A DNA stretch of 64,000 nt, taken from positions 3,038,001-3,102,000 of the forward strand of contig NZ_AP025628.1 of the NCBI RefSeq assembly GCF_025999835.1, given 5' to 3'. Below the pieces are notes generated by a model. The model saw only the letters and a list, made by a program, of their open reading frames with translations. It was not told the DNA's origin and ran no database searches. Below are positions 31,318 through 41,200 of the stretch, in pieces. The translations under genes and the position numbers were made by a program. The stretch comes from Caldinitratiruptor microaerophilus. GTDB lineage: Bacteria > Bacillota > Sulfobacillia > Symbiobacteriales > ZC4RG38. Numbering within the stretch: the stretch's first letter is position 1; every line of letters begins with the position of its first letter.

Positions 31318-33894
31318 GTGGCGCTGAGTGCGGTGCTCGGGGAGGCGCTGGTGCCGATCCGGGCCAACCTGGATACCCTGCGCGCCGACCTGCAGGAGGC
31401 CCAGCGCATGACTGAACAGGCGCTGGGCAAGTCGATGCAGGATGTGGGCAAGCGGATGCAGGACATCGGGCGGTCGCTCAGCGCCTACGTCACCCTCCCC
31501 ATCGCCGGCGCCGGTGCGGCGGCCGTGAAGCTCGCCGGGGACTTCGAGTACTCGATGAACGTCCTGCGGTCGGTGTCCGGGGCCACGGCGGAGCAGATGG
31601 AGCGGCTGCGCCAGCTCGCTGTCGAGTTGGGCGCCGACGTCCGCCTGCCCGGTACCTCGGCGATTGATGCGGCCCAGGCCATGACGGAACTGGTCAAGGC
31701 CGGCCTGAGCGTGGAGCAGACCATGCGGGCTGCCCGTGGCGTGCTGGTGCTATCGGCCGCGGCGGAGATCGAGAACGCCGAGGCGGCTGAGATCGTAGCC
31801 AACGCGCTCAACGCCTTCCGCCTGAGCGGCGACAGGGCCACCCAGGTGGCCGACCTGCTGGCGAACGCGGCCAACGCCGCGTCGGGCGAGATCATCGACA
31901 TGGCCTATGGCCTGCGCCAGTCGGCGGCCGTGGCCCACATGGCCGGGCAGTCCATCGAGGACACGGTGACGGCCCTTTCGCTCATGGCGAACGCCGGGAT
32001 TCAGGGTGCCGACGCTGGCACTTCACTCAAGCAGATGTTCCTGAGCCTCGTCAACCCAACGAAGAAGGCCGCCGAGCTGATGAAGGAGTACGGCATCCGC
32101 GTTGTGGACGCCCGGGGCCAGCTAAAGCCGCTCCCGGCGCTGATCGAAGAGTTCTGGACGAAGCTTGGCCAGTTGCCGCCGGCCCAGCGAAACGCTGCCC
32201 TGGCGACCATCTTCGGCTCGGACGCGATCCGGGCCGCGAACATCGTCCTGATGGCCGGCCAGAAGGAATGGGAGAACATGCGGGCGGCCGTCACGCGCGC
32301 GGGCGGCGCCCAGGAAGTGGCCGCTTCCAAGATGCAGGGCTTCAAGGGCGCGATGGAGGCGTTCAAGAGCACGCTGGAGACCCTGGGCATCACACTGGGC
32401 GAACGGCTCCTGCCGCCCCTGACGGAACTGCTCAAGAGGGTGACGGAGGCCGTTGACCGGTTCGGTCAGCTCCCGGCCCCGATCCAGAACGTGGCCCTGG
32501 TGGCGGCCGGCCTGGCCGCCGCGCTGGGGCCGGCCCTCGTGGTCCTGGGAACGCTCGTGGGGGCGGTGGGCAACCTGCTGACCACCGGGCCGATGCTGGC
32601 GGCGTCGTTCGGTACGGTCGGGGCGGCTGCTCTGCCTGTGCTTGGAGTGCTGGCCGCGATCGCCGGCGCGGCGTACCTGATCTGGCAGAACTGGGGCACG
32701 GTCGGCCCTCGGCTGGCCGCGCTGTGGGAAGAAGTCCGTGCCCGTCTGCAGCCGGCCCTGGACGGCATGCGGCAGGCCATCGGCCAGGTGGTTGCCTACG
32801 TCCAGCAGCACTGGCCGCAGATTCAGGCGACCCTCCAGACCTTCCTGAACTGGGTGGGGCCCATCTTCAAGGTGGTCTGGGGCTTCGTGAAGGACACAGT
32901 GCTCTTCTACGTGGGCGCCGTGGTGAGCATCATCCAGGGCGCCGTGAACGTGATCACGGGCATCATCAAGCTCTTCGCCGCCGTCCTCAGCGGGGACTGG
33001 CGGGGGGCCTGGGAAGCGGTCAAGCAGATCGTCTACGGCGCGCTGCAAGCCCTGTGGGGCCTGTTCCAGATCTGGATCGTGGGCCGCATCGCGGGGCTGT
33101 TCAGCCGGGTGCTCAGCGGCATCCTGGGGACGGTCGGCGGGTGGGTGTCCGGCCTGTTGGGCCGGATCGGTTCGGGCATGGGCCAGGTGGTCAGCCGGAT
33201 CACGGGAGCCCTGGCCCAGGCCACCAGTGGATTCAGCAGCTTCATCAGCCGGACGCTCGGGGCGCTGGGGTCGATGCTGGGGCGGGTCGCGTCCTGGGCG
33301 GCCAGCCTGGTGGGCCAGGTCGCCGGCGCCATGGGCCGCTTCGGCTCAGCCATCTCGTCGGGCGTCACGCGGGCCATCGGGTTCTTCGCCCAGTTCGTGC
33401 GCGAGTCGGTCGGCCAGATCGCCCGGATGGGCAGCACCTTGTGGTCGCTTGGGCAGAACCTGGTCCGCAGCCTGTGGCAGGGGATCAGCAGCCTGGGTTC
33501 GTGGCTCAAGAGCCAGTTGTTGAGCTGGGCCCGCCGCATCATCCCCGGACCCATCGCGAAGGCCCTGGGTATCTCCTCCCCGTCCAAGGTCATGATGGCG
33601 TACGGCCAGGAAGTGGCGCAGGGGCTGGCGCTCGGAATGGAGCGCTCCATGGCGGTGGTGGCACGCGCTGCAGCCGGTCTGGCGGCGGCAGCGGTGGCGA
33701 TGCCCGCCGCCACGGCTGCCCCTGTGGCTCTGGCGCCGCAGCAGGCCGCGGGGGCCACGTCGTATACGCAGGCCGGACCGCTCATGCATATCGAGAACCT
33801 CCACGTCCGTAGTGACAGCGACATCTTTCGGCTCTCCCAGGAACTCGCGAACCTTAACCGGCACACCCTGCGGGCCCTGGGGGTGGTCCGGTGA
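31318..33894 (+). CDS. Tail tape measure protein
   Basis: 858 residues, the longest late protein but one. Helical N-terminus with RMQDIGRSLSAYVTLPIAGA, the TP901-type tape-measure opening, followed by GTSAIDAAQAMTELVKAGLS and a GADAGTSLKQMFLSL block. The middle and end have several hydrophobic stretches and Gly/Ser-rich amphipathic repeats. Length sets tail length; by the usual 1.5 angstrom per residue a tail of roughly 130 nm is expected. GTG start. Confidence 0.95.
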   Translation: MALSAVLGEALVPIRANLDTLRADLQEAQRMTEQALGKSMQDVGKRMQDIGRSLSAYVTLPIAGAGAAAVKLAGDFEYSMNVLRSVSGATAEQMERLRQLAVELGADVRLPGTSAIDAAQAMTELVKAGLSVEQTMRAARGVLVLSAAAEIENAEAAEIVANALNAFRLSGDRATQVADLLANAANAASGEIIDMAYGLRQSAAVAHMAGQSIEDTVTALSLMANAGIQGADAGTSLKQMFLSLVNPTKKAAELMKEYGIRVVDARGQLKPLPALIEEFWTKLGQLPPAQRNAALATIFGSDAIRAANIVLMAGQKEWENMRAAVTRAGGAQEVAASKMQGFKGAMEAFKSTLETLGITLGERLLPPLTELLKRVTEAVDRFGQLPAPIQNVALVAAGLAAALGPALVVLGTLVGAVGNLLTTGPMLAASFGTVGAAALPVLGVLAAIAGAAYLIWQNWGTVGPRLAALWEEVRARLQPALDGMRQAIGQVVAYVQQHWPQIQATLQTFLNWVGPIFKVVWGFVKDTVLFYVGAVVSIIQGAVNVITGIIKLFAAVLSGDWRGAWEAVKQIVYGALQALWGLFQIWIVGRIAGLFSRVLSGILGTVGGWVSGLLGRIGSGMGQVVSRITGALAQATSGFSSFISRTLGALGSMLGRVASWAASLVGQVAGAMGRFGSAISSGVTRAIGFFAQFVRESVGQIARMGSTLWSLGQNLVRSLWQGISSLGSWLKSQLLSWARRIIPGPIAKALGISSPSKVMMAYGQEVAQGLALGMERSMAVVARAAAGLAAAAVAMPAATAAPVALAPQQAAGATSYTQAGPLMHIENLHVRSDSDIFRLSQELANLNRHTLRALGVVR

Positions 33895-34694
33895 ACGGGT
33901 TCCGGTGGGGTACGGTCCACTCGTCCGACCTCGGCGTCGTGCTGCGCGACAGGAGCATCGGGCTCATCCCCGACACCCGTGACCTCGAGGTGACCATCCC
34001 GGGACGGGCGGGTGTCTACGACTACCGCACGGAGCACGACAAGCGCCGGCTCACCCTCGAGCTGCTGATCCTGGCGCCCGACAGCGGCGCCCTGGCCGAG
34101 CGCCTCCGTGCCCTCGCGGATCTCACGGACCCGACGAAGGGCTACCAGGCGCTCGTTTTCGATGACGAGCCCGAGCGAGAGTACCGGGTGAAGGTGACGG
34201 GCCAGGCGGAGGTGGAGTACGGCCACGGGTGGGCGACCGTGCAACTGTCCCTCAAGATGGCCGACCCGTTCATCTACGCGGTCACGGATACCGTGGTCCA
34301 GGCTGACCTGTTCTCTGGTTCATCCACCCAAGTGCAAAACGACGGCACCGCCCCAACGCCTGTCGTGGTGACCGTGGAAGTCGCAGGTGTCGTGGGACAA
34401 CCGCTCAGCCCGGCGTCAGGCGTCGGTACCGTGTACACCGAGTCGGTGGCCCTGCTGAACCCACGGGTGAGCATCGGCGGCGTGGAGTTTGCCTGGGCGG
34501 GCCAGGTACAGGCGGGTCAGCAGCTCGTCGTGGACACCGGCGCCATGACGGTGTTGCTCGACGGGGCCAACGCCTTGGGGGGATGGTCGGGCGACTTCCC
34601 CCTGCTGCCACCCGGGCCAAACGAGGTAGGCTACCGCGACGACGTGGGAGGGCTGGCCCGCCTGACCCTGCGTTTCCGCAGGAGGTGGACGTGA
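33891..34694 (+). CDS. Distal tail protein (Dit-like)
   Basis: 267 residues. N-terminal Dit barrel: FRWGTVHSSDLGVVLRDRS, then DLEVTIPGRAGVYDY and RRLTLELLILAPDSG. The C-terminal half is a beta-sandwich (galectin-like in this family) with FVDPFIYA-type stretch DPFIYAVTD. It forms the hexameric hub at the tail tip. GTG overlaps the tape measure stop by 4 nt. Confidence 0.88.
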   Translation: MNGFRWGTVHSSDLGVVLRDRSIGLIPDTRDLEVTIPGRAGVYDYRTEHDKRRLTLELLILAPDSGALAERLRALADLTDPTKGYQALVFDDEPEREYRVKVTGQAEVEYGHGWATVQLSLKMADPFIYAVTDTVVQADLFSGSSTQVQNDGTAPTPVVVTVEVAGVVGQPLSPASGVGTVYTESVALLNPRVSIGGVEFAWAGQVQAGQQLVVDTGAMTVLLDGANALGGWSGDFPLLPPGPNEVGYRDDVGGLARLTLRFRRRWT

Positions 34695-34695
34695 G

Positions 34696-35745
34696 GTGGC
34701 GATGAGGACCCGGCGCGACCGGAGCGCCCAAAACGTGCCGGTGGTGGGCTGGCAGGAGGGCGCCGATATCCAGGACGTGTTGCTCTTCGGGGCCGTCCAG
34801 GTGACCGACGTGGCCACCACGGACGGCTTCGGCGTGTTCACCACCACGAAGAAGCCGCTTCTGGACGTGAGCCACGACTGGACGACCGACCAGGACGGAA
34901 CGCCCCGGGAGCGCAAGATCGACGGCGCCGACATCACGGCCCGGCGCACCAGTGATAACGCGGTCCTCTACGTCGGCGAGGTGGACCCGGTTGCGGGTAC
35001 CGTAACGTTGTACACCGACGAGGCGATGACTACCCGGGCGGCCAACACCACAGCGCAGGTGACATACTGGACTCCGGTTCCTGTCCGGTTCGACCAGAAC
35101 GGCCAGCTTCAGGCCGTTGTCGCGGGGCCGCTCAGCGGGGCCGGCAACGTCAAGGTTGCTGTGGCCGAGTCCCTCCCGGCCGGGTCAAACAAGATTGGCA
35201 GCGTGGACATCGCCACCGCCCTGCCCGCCGGGAACAACATCGTTGGGAAGGTGATCATCCGCAACACCGCGGACGGCGGCGGTGAGGACAACTCGGTTCG
35301 TATCCGCGACTCGGCCGCCGGGAACCCCCTGACCGTCATCGCCTACAACGCAGACAGCAAGGCCATCCCCACGAACGGGTTCCCGCTGGCCGTATCGGAG
35401 CTGCCGTGGCTCTACAACGGGGACGGGACGGCCTCGAGGGTTCGGAATGCGCGCTACTTCCGGGCGGCCACGGCAACCGCGCAGGGTGTCACCACCGTCT
35501 GGACGCCGGCCGCCGGGAAGATCGTCGCCGTGCGGGGCTTCTTCCTCGCGGCCGACAGCGCTGTCACCGTGCAGTTCACTGTGGGCGGCACGCCCGTTGA
35601 CCCCAAGATCCCGCTGGCCGCTGGTATCCCGGTCTCGGTGGTATTCCCCAACGTGTGGATGCCAGGCGCGGCGGGCCAGGCCATCGGCGTCAGCCTCTCG
35701 GCGGCGGCCACTGTTGGCGTACTGCTGTTTGGCACGGAGGAGTAG
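34696..35745 (+). CDS. Tail tip/fibre structural protein
   Basis: 349 residues, beta-rich. An internal repeat appears as SLPAGSNKIGSVDIATALPA then GNNIVGKVIIRNT, similar to the repetitive strands of upper fibre proteins. N-terminal part (LFGAVQVTDVATTDGFGVF) also all-beta. Not assigned to a precise family. Sits between Dit and Tal, an unusual place, so it may be a hub-associated protein. Confidence 0.65.
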   Translation: MAMRTRRDRSAQNVPVVGWQEGADIQDVLLFGAVQVTDVATTDGFGVFTTTKKPLLDVSHDWTTDQDGTPRERKIDGADITARRTSDNAVLYVGEVDPVAGTVTLYTDEAMTTRAANTTAQVTYWTPVPVRFDQNGQLQAVVAGPLSGAGNVKVAVAESLPAGSNKIGSVDIATALPAGNNIVGKVIIRNTADGGGEDNSVRIRDSAAGNPLTVIAYNADSKAIPTNGFPLAVSELPWLYNGDGTASRVRNARYFRAATATAQGVTTVWTPAAGKIVAVRGFFLAADSAVTVQFTVGGTPVDPKIPLAAGIPVSVVFPNVWMPGAAGQAIGVSLSAAATVGVLLFGTEE

Positions 35746-35748
35746 GCG

Positions 35749-37125
35749 ATGCTCTACCCCGTGCTGCTCGACCCGCATGGCAAGCCAGAAGCCGTTCTGG
35801 AGAAGGCGTACGACTTCCAGGTCCGCGACCAGCTTCTCTCGGAGGACGCCGGGTTCGAGGTGCTCCAGTTCCGGCTGCCTGGGGACGACCCCAAGCAGGC
35901 GGGCCTTCAGACGGAGAAAGTCCTGCAAGTGACCGGTCGGCAGTTCGTCGTCCGCGTGGTCGAACGCGGCCGGGACGACCAGGGGCTCCTGAGCGTGTAC
36001 GTGGAGGCCGAAGCCACCTGGTATGACCTCGGCTCCATGGACCCGGTGGGGCCGGGGACCTGGACTGGCGTGACGGCGCTCGCGGTGATGGCTGATGTGC
36101 TGGCCGGGACCGGATGGACGGTCGGGGACGTGGACCTCAAGCAGCCGGCCGACTTCGTGCTCGATCAGGCGGTGAGCCCCCTGGCAGCCCTCCGGCTGGT
36201 GCCGTCCACGTACGGCGGGGAGTTGTTCTTCGACACGGCGGCCCGTACGGTGCACCTGCGGGAGCGGGTCGGCGCCGACCGCGACGTGCTCTTCGCCTTG
36301 GGGAAAAACCTTCGGACCCTGGAGCGCCGGGAGGACACCCGGGATCTGGTCACACGGTTGTACCCGTACGGGGCGAACAACCTCACCATCGCCGCGGTGA
36401 ACGGTGGGGTGCCGTACCTCGAGGATTACAGCTACTTCGACCAGTTCGGCCTGCCTCGCCTTACGAAGGTGGACGTGTTCCGGGACGAGCGGATCACGAA
36501 CCCGTACTACCTCAAGACGAGGGGGCTTCAGGTTCTGGCGCTGCGGTCGCGGCCCCGGCTCACCCTCCGGGTGGGTGTCCTGGCCGACGTGCCCGACCTG
36601 AACCTCGGGGACCGCGTGTGGGTCTACGACCCCGAACTCGGCGTGCGTTCCCGGTTCCGTGTGTCCCAACGGACCTGGTACCCGTTGGAGCCGTGGCGGA
36701 CCGAGCTGCAACTGGAGCAGCCCCTGCCGACCCTGGCCGAGGCCCTGGCCCGCCCGCCGCAGCCGGCCTCGGCCTTCTCCCTGGCTGGCGCCGTGACCGA
36801 ACAAGAGATGCAGGACCTCGGGGTATTCAACTACCTGCTGAACAGCCGGGCGGAACAGGGGCTCGCCTACTGGCAGAGCATGGGGTTCACGGTTGAGGCG
36901 GGCCGGGGGGTGACCGGCTCGGCTGCTTTCCGGTGCGATGGGGCGCCCGGACAGCGGAAGGAGCTGCGGCAGGTGGTCTACCCGGCCAACCGGGACCGGT
37001 ACATGCTGTCGCTTCAGGCCGACCTCTCGGGGTTGCAGCTCGGGCCCGCCGGGCGGGTGGGGGTCGAGGTCACCTTCCGGTACCGGGACGGGACGCAGGA
37101 GACGAAGTTCTACCCCATCACCTGA
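35749..37125 (+). CDS. Tail-associated hub protein (Tal/gp27-like)
   Basis: 458 residues. Matches the phage minor structural protein N-terminal region: AYDFQVRDQLLSEDAGFEVL, VTGRQFVVRVVERGRD, TWTGVTALAVMADVLAGTGW and GGELFFDTAARTVHLRERVG. The hub domain ends near residue 340; a beta-sandwich tail follows. Trimeric cap of the tail. No peptidase motif seen. Confidence 0.85.
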   Translation: MLYPVLLDPHGKPEAVLEKAYDFQVRDQLLSEDAGFEVLQFRLPGDDPKQAGLQTEKVLQVTGRQFVVRVVERGRDDQGLLSVYVEAEATWYDLGSMDPVGPGTWTGVTALAVMADVLAGTGWTVGDVDLKQPADFVLDQAVSPLAALRLVPSTYGGELFFDTAARTVHLRERVGADRDVLFALGKNLRTLERREDTRDLVTRLYPYGANNLTIAAVNGGVPYLEDYSYFDQFGLPRLTKVDVFRDERITNPYYLKTRGLQVLALRSRPRLTLRVGVLADVPDLNLGDRVWVYDPELGVRSRFRVSQRTWYPLEPWRTELQLEQPLPTLAEALARPPQPASAFSLAGAVTEQEMQDLGVFNYLLNSRAEQGLAYWQSMGFTVEAGRGVTGSAAFRCDGAPGQRKELRQVVYPANRDRYMLSLQADLSGLQLGPAGRVGVEVTFRYRDGTQETKFYPIT

Positions 37126-37139
37126 GGGGGGAAGCAGGC

Positions 37140-37313
37140 GTGAACGCCTTCACGCTGGCGCCGCAGGGCGAGGTGGAGGCCATCGAGGTGGCCATCGTGG
37201 TGGAGGACGCCACGGGCACCGCGTACTTCACCGACCTCATGCTCCAGCCGGGGGGCATCGCCACGCTGTGGCAGGGGCACCCGTCCGAGATCCCCTGGAG
37301 TTCGGAGGCGTGA
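37140..37313 (+). CDS. Small tail protein, paralogue of the next gene's N-terminus
   Basis: 57 residues from GTG 37140 with GAGGGGGG upstream. Its core EVAIVVEDATGTAYFTDLML recurs almost unchanged in the next protein (DVALVVEDATGAAFFTDVML). The pair looks like a tandem duplication of a small fibre-attachment segment. Confidence 0.6.
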   Translation: MNAFTLAPQGEVEAIEVAIVVEDATGTAYFTDLMLQPGGIATLWQGHPSEIPWSSEA

Positions 37314-37316
37314 CGG

Positions 37317-37916
37317 GTGCCGTACCTTCGGTTCCTGGCAGAGCTGAGGCCCGCCCGGCCCGTGGAAAGCCTGGACGTGGCCCTGGTGGTCGAGGACGCC
37401 ACCGGGGCCGCTTTCTTCACGGATGTCATGCTCCAGGACGGCGGGTTCCTGACGGGATGGCAGCCGCACACGCAGGAGGTGCTGCGCCGTGCCCGGGACG
37501 CTTCGGGCAACCCCTTGCCCGTGCGCCATTACTGCGCTGTGGGCCGGGGACCCATGATCCTCGTCCTGCCGAACCGCGGCGAGGTCACGAGCGGCCTTGA
37601 TGTGACGATTCGCGCGAGCGACCCGATGCCCAGGCTGAGCTTGGCCCACGAGTTCGGCGCTCACCGCAGCACGGCCCCGGCGCCGGCGTCCGAGGCCGTG
37701 CTGGCTGCCACCACCCGCGCTGCAACGCTTGACGGACAGCAAGTCCCCGGCTGGGGCAGCCGGTTCCTCTTCGCCCCGGCGGTGGACGCGAAGTTCGAGG
37801 TGGATCCGGAGTACCGTGCCGACCTCTCGGACCCGCCGCAGACTCCACCGGCCCGGCCGCACATGCGCGTCTTCGCCAGCCTGAAGGAGTGGGTATCGGG
37901 GCCCGAGCGGTTCTGA
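37317..37916 (+). CDS. Tail fibre-associated protein
   Basis: 199 residues, GTG start 3 nt after the preceding stop. Residues 18-50 repeat the motif of the small upstream protein. The rest contains short strands and a segment MPRLSLAHEFGAHRSTAP; the HEFGAH piece faintly recalls a metal site but no HExxH is present. Unknown function within the tail module. Confidence 0.6.
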   Translation: MPYLRFLAELRPARPVESLDVALVVEDATGAAFFTDVMLQDGGFLTGWQPHTQEVLRRARDASGNPLPVRHYCAVGRGPMILVLPNRGEVTSGLDVTIRASDPMPRLSLAHEFGAHRSTAPAPASEAVLAATTRAATLDGQQVPGWGSRFLFAPAVDAKFEVDPEYRADLSDPPQTPPARPHMRVFASLKEWVSGPERF

Positions 37917-37929
37917 GGAGGCGTGAGGC

Positions 37930-40722
37930 GTGCGCCCGCACCGGGGGCTGTTCACGTGGACGTTCATCGGCACGTACGACATGTACGACCGCCTGAACCG
38001 GTTCGCCCGCAAGCTGAGCCACGTGGGCCTGTTCAACTTCCGGGTACAGGCGGACGGCACGATCACGGGGCAGGTCCTGCCCCTGGACGAGCAGGCCCGG
38101 CTGTCCCACCCCGAGATCGAGTGGTACCTGACCGTCCGCAACGACGGGTACCGGTCAGTTTTCACCGCGCTGGTCACCGACCCGTCTGCCCGGAGCACCT
38201 TCCTGGCCGAGATCGCGCGACTGCTGGACACGTACCCCTGGGTGGCCGGGATCGACCTGGACCTCGAGCGGGGACCGAACGAGTACCGCTCCCAGACGAC
38301 GGACCTTTTCCGGGCCGTGGCCGATGTGGTGCACGCCCGGGGAAAGAAGCTTCACGCCGACCTGCCACCGAAGCAGGGCGACCATTCCCCCTGGTGGGAG
38401 GAGTGGTGCGACTACGGCGCCCTGGCCAGCATCCTCGACACGTGCCTCATCATGACGTACGGCTTCGCCTGGGCCGGCTCGGCGGTGGGGCCGATCACCC
38501 CGAGGAGCTGGTTGGAGGCCACGTACGACTACGCCGTGACCCGGTTCCGGCCGGAGCAGATCTTCATGGGGCTGCCGGCGTACGGGTTCCGCTGGCGCCT
38601 GGACAAGACGCCGCAGGAACTGGGCCGCACGTACCGGGGGGTGGGGGGACCGTACCTGCCCTTCCTCGACTGGATGCAGGGCACGAACACGCACACGGAC
38701 GGGCTGCACGACGGGCAGCCGGCCACCGAGACCCAGCCCCACATCGCGTGGGCGGGCATCTGGGACGAGGAGAACTGGCAGACCCGAGGCCTGTTCCACG
38801 TCTACGACGTGCTGGACGCCCGGGACTTCAGCCTGACCTCGCCGGCGGTCTCAGACGCCTGGGGCAACCGGCGTTACTTTGCCTCCTGGCGAAAGGACCG
38901 GCTGACGACGTTCGAGGGGGTGGCGGTGGACCGCGCCGGGGACAGCTACGACGACCACGAGGGCGCCGTCATCGTGGAGCCCTACGAGGAGCACTGGGCG
39001 GCCGTGGTCCACCCGCGGGTATGGCACCGGGAGGACGAGTACATCGCCACCGGCAACGGCCGCTGGGAGACTCTCTATGATCCGGTGACTGGGGAGCCGA
39101 TGGGGGACGAGTGGGTCGGCCTGACCACCTTCATGCTCGACTTCGCCCCCGTGGTCCCCGGCAGCGAGACCATCTACCTCAACGGCCGGCCCACCAACGA
39201 GTACCGCCTGGACTACGACACGGGTCTTCTGACGTTCGACGAGGCCCCAGCGGAAGGCGTGGACATCACGGCCACCTACGACTACACCGAGGTGGAGGGC
39301 CGGGCGCTTTACAACCTGAACGTCGCCCAGGGCGGAACGTACGACCTGGCCCTGCTGGTCAGCTTCCCGTGGTTCGACAAGCGGCAGCTGGCGGTGGAGC
39401 TGGACGGGGAACGGTTCATCGTCGGCGGCCCCGGGGTGGTCGAGCAGTGGTACCCGCTCTTCCAGACTCCCCACTGGATCGTGGTAGCCCGCCGGGCCCT
39501 CTCGGCGGGCTATCACACGTTCCGGCTCCTGGGCACCGACCTGGGGAGTGACCCCGGGGTCCGCCTGTACCGGATCGTGCTGGCCTCGTCGGTCACGCAG
39601 GAGGTTGTGGCCGGCAGCGGTTCGGCAACGGTGCACGCGCAGCCGCTGGTGGACCGGGACGGGAACCCGGCTTACCCCTACCAGAACCGCTTCCGGGTGG
39701 CACTGGAGTGGCTCAGGCGGGCCCCGGACCCGGCCCCGATCTGGGGCACCCGCTGGACCGAGTACCCGCTTGGCGCGCTGTCGAACCCGGCCTACCGGGT
39801 GTCCGGGAACTGGCGGATCGAGGAGTACGTTCCCACAGACGTCGGCTCCGGAACAGGCAACCAGGACCCGGGGGCCGGGACCGGCGAGGGGGGCGTTGGG
39901 ACCAGCGGGGGCCGGGCCCTACGGGGCCTCGGGACCCTGGACTTGGACTACGACGGCTTCACGGATCTCGTGGTCACGGCCAACGTGGTGCCGGGGGGCG
40001 GCACGGCACGCTGCGGGGTCTCGCACGCGGGCTACCGGGCGGCGCTGGAGAGCACAGGACGAGTGGTCCTCTGCGACGGCACCCGAGAGCTCGCGTCGGC
40101 GCCGGCGGCGTATGCGCCTGGAGTGCTCCGCACCCTGCGCCTGCGGCTGCGGAACGGCCTGGCCGACGTGTGGGTGGACGGGGAGCACGTCCTCGGTCCG
40201 GTGGCGGTCGCCTCTCGAACCGGCTCGACCGGGCTATTCGCGGAGGGCGGAGAGGCCCGCTTCACCGCGTTCCTGGTCGGTGACGCCCACTGGTACATGC
40301 CGATGGAGGCCATCCGGCTCCGGCGGCCGGACGGCGTGGAGGAGGTGGTGGGGCGTGTAGCGCGTACCGGGGTGGAGTGGAACGAGTGGGGTTACTTCCG
40401 GCTCCTGGACGAATCCCAGGAGGAGCTAGACACGAGGACGGAGCGGTTCTCGCTGGACTGGGATTACGCGGCCTCGCAGATCTTTGCCCTGGCTCCCGGC
40501 GCCTATCCCCTGACCGTCCGCTTCGAGGACCCTGGCGTGTGGGTGGCCCGGGTGTACCTGGGGGATGCAGACGGGTTCTCGGAGGCGCACTGGGCGGACT
40601 GGGAGACGCACCGGCGGTATGCCGACCTGGCGCACTACCGGTGGGGCCTGGCCGGGACAGGGTTTTGGGCTCTCGGGATGGAGGACCCGAAGCTCCTGCC
40701 GCACTTGCCGGACCAGACGTAG
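37930..40722 (+). CDS. Large tail protein with GH18-like glycosidase domain
   Basis: 930 residues, the longest protein of the element. Residues 1-310 form a TIM-barrel of glycoside hydrolase family 18: WVAGIDLDLERGP contains the D-x-D-x-E catalytic motif, followed by CLIMTYGFAWAGS and IFMGLPAYGFRW, as in YaaH/SleL spore-cortex glucosaminidases. The remaining 600 residues are beta-rich: a receptor or carbohydrate-binding segment with LDLDYDGFTDLVVTANV and a jelly-roll-like tail. It probably digests or binds cell-wall glycan at infection. GTG 37930. Confidence 0.88.
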   Translation: MRPHRGLFTWTFIGTYDMYDRLNRFARKLSHVGLFNFRVQADGTITGQVLPLDEQARLSHPEIEWYLTVRNDGYRSVFTALVTDPSARSTFLAEIARLLDTYPWVAGIDLDLERGPNEYRSQTTDLFRAVADVVHARGKKLHADLPPKQGDHSPWWEEWCDYGALASILDTCLIMTYGFAWAGSAVGPITPRSWLEATYDYAVTRFRPEQIFMGLPAYGFRWRLDKTPQELGRTYRGVGGPYLPFLDWMQGTNTHTDGLHDGQPATETQPHIAWAGIWDEENWQTRGLFHVYDVLDARDFSLTSPAVSDAWGNRRYFASWRKDRLTTFEGVAVDRAGDSYDDHEGAVIVEPYEEHWAAVVHPRVWHREDEYIATGNGRWETLYDPVTGEPMGDEWVGLTTFMLDFAPVVPGSETIYLNGRPTNEYRLDYDTGLLTFDEAPAEGVDITATYDYTEVEGRALYNLNVAQGGTYDLALLVSFPWFDKRQLAVELDGERFIVGGPGVVEQWYPLFQTPHWIVVARRALSAGYHTFRLLGTDLGSDPGVRLYRIVLASSVTQEVVAGSGSATVHAQPLVDRDGNPAYPYQNRFRVALEWLRRAPDPAPIWGTRWTEYPLGALSNPAYRVSGNWRIEEYVPTDVGSGTGNQDPGAGTGEGGVGTSGGRALRGLGTLDLDYDGFTDLVVTANVVPGGGTARCGVSHAGYRAALESTGRVVLCDGTRELASAPAAYAPGVLRTLRLRLRNGLADVWVDGEHVLGPVAVASRTGSTGLFAEGGEARFTAFLVGDAHWYMPMEAIRLRRPDGVEEVVGRVARTGVEWNEWGYFRLLDESQEELDTRTERFSLDWDYAASQIFALAPGAYPLTVRFEDPGVWVARVYLGDADGFSEAHWADWETHRRYADLAHYRWGLAGTGFWALGMEDPKLLPHLPDQT

Positions 40723-40725
40723 GGG

Positions 40726-40944
40726 GTGGCACTGGTGGAATCCTTGAACGCCCAGGTGGCCCGCCTCGACCAGCGGGTTGAGGACCTCGAGCGGTGGCAG
40801 AACCAGCAGAACGGAGCGCTGTACCGCCTCGAGGAGCGGGTCATCACCGTGGAGCGGCGGATCAACCAGCTTGGGTGGGGGATCGCCGCCACCTTGGGTG
40901 GCGTGATCCTTGACCTGCTTCTGCGCGTGAAGGGGGTGAAGTGA
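40726..40944 (+). CDS. XhlA-like membrane-anchored coiled-coil protein
   Basis: 72 residues. Heptad-rich coiled coil (LNAQVARLDQRVEDLERWQN) followed by one membrane helix (WGIAATLGGVILDLLL) and a basic tail. This is the XhlA/hemolysin layout found just before holin and amidase in Bacillus phages such as PBSX. Confidence 0.85.
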   Translation: MALVESLNAQVARLDQRVEDLERWQNQQNGALYRLEERVITVERRINQLGWGIAATLGGVILDLLLRVKGVK

Positions 40945-40945
40945 C

Positions 40946-41200
40946 GTGGACGTGACCTGGTGGGGTGTGCCGGCGTCGCTCCTGGTCATGGCGGTGGTGC
41001 AGCTTGCCAAGGAGGTCGGCTTCCCACCCAGGTACGCCGGCCTCCTGTCCGCCGGGCTCGGGGTCCTGGGTGGGGTCGCGGCCTACTTCTGGGGCAACTC
41101 GCCGGCGGCGTCGGCGGCCGTCAACGGCCTCGTGGCGGGTTTGGGCGCGGCCGGTTTGTGGTCAGCGGTCAAGAACGCCGCGGAAAGGAGGCAGGAGTGA
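40946..41200 (+). CDS. Holin
   Basis: 84 residues with three hydrophobic segments (VPASLLVMAVVQLAK, AGLLSAGLGVLGGVAAYFW, AVNGLVAGLGAAGLWSAV) and a charged C-terminus. Between XhlA and the lysin, overlapping the latter by 4 nt. It would form the membrane holes that time lysis. Confidence 0.85.
   Translation: MDVTWWGVPASLLVMAVVQLAKEVGFPPRYAGLLSAGLGVLGGVAAYFWGNSPAASAAVNGLVAGLGAAGLWSAVKNAAERRQE

Noticed and set aside
35185-36804. 539-codon minus-strand open frame over tail genes
   Set aside because: Shadow of the fibre and Tal-like genes; no ribosome site and no domain.
37317-37916. Metalloprotease in the tail module from the HEFGAH string
   Set aside because: It is not HExxH, and no other metal ligand or supporting fold is visible.
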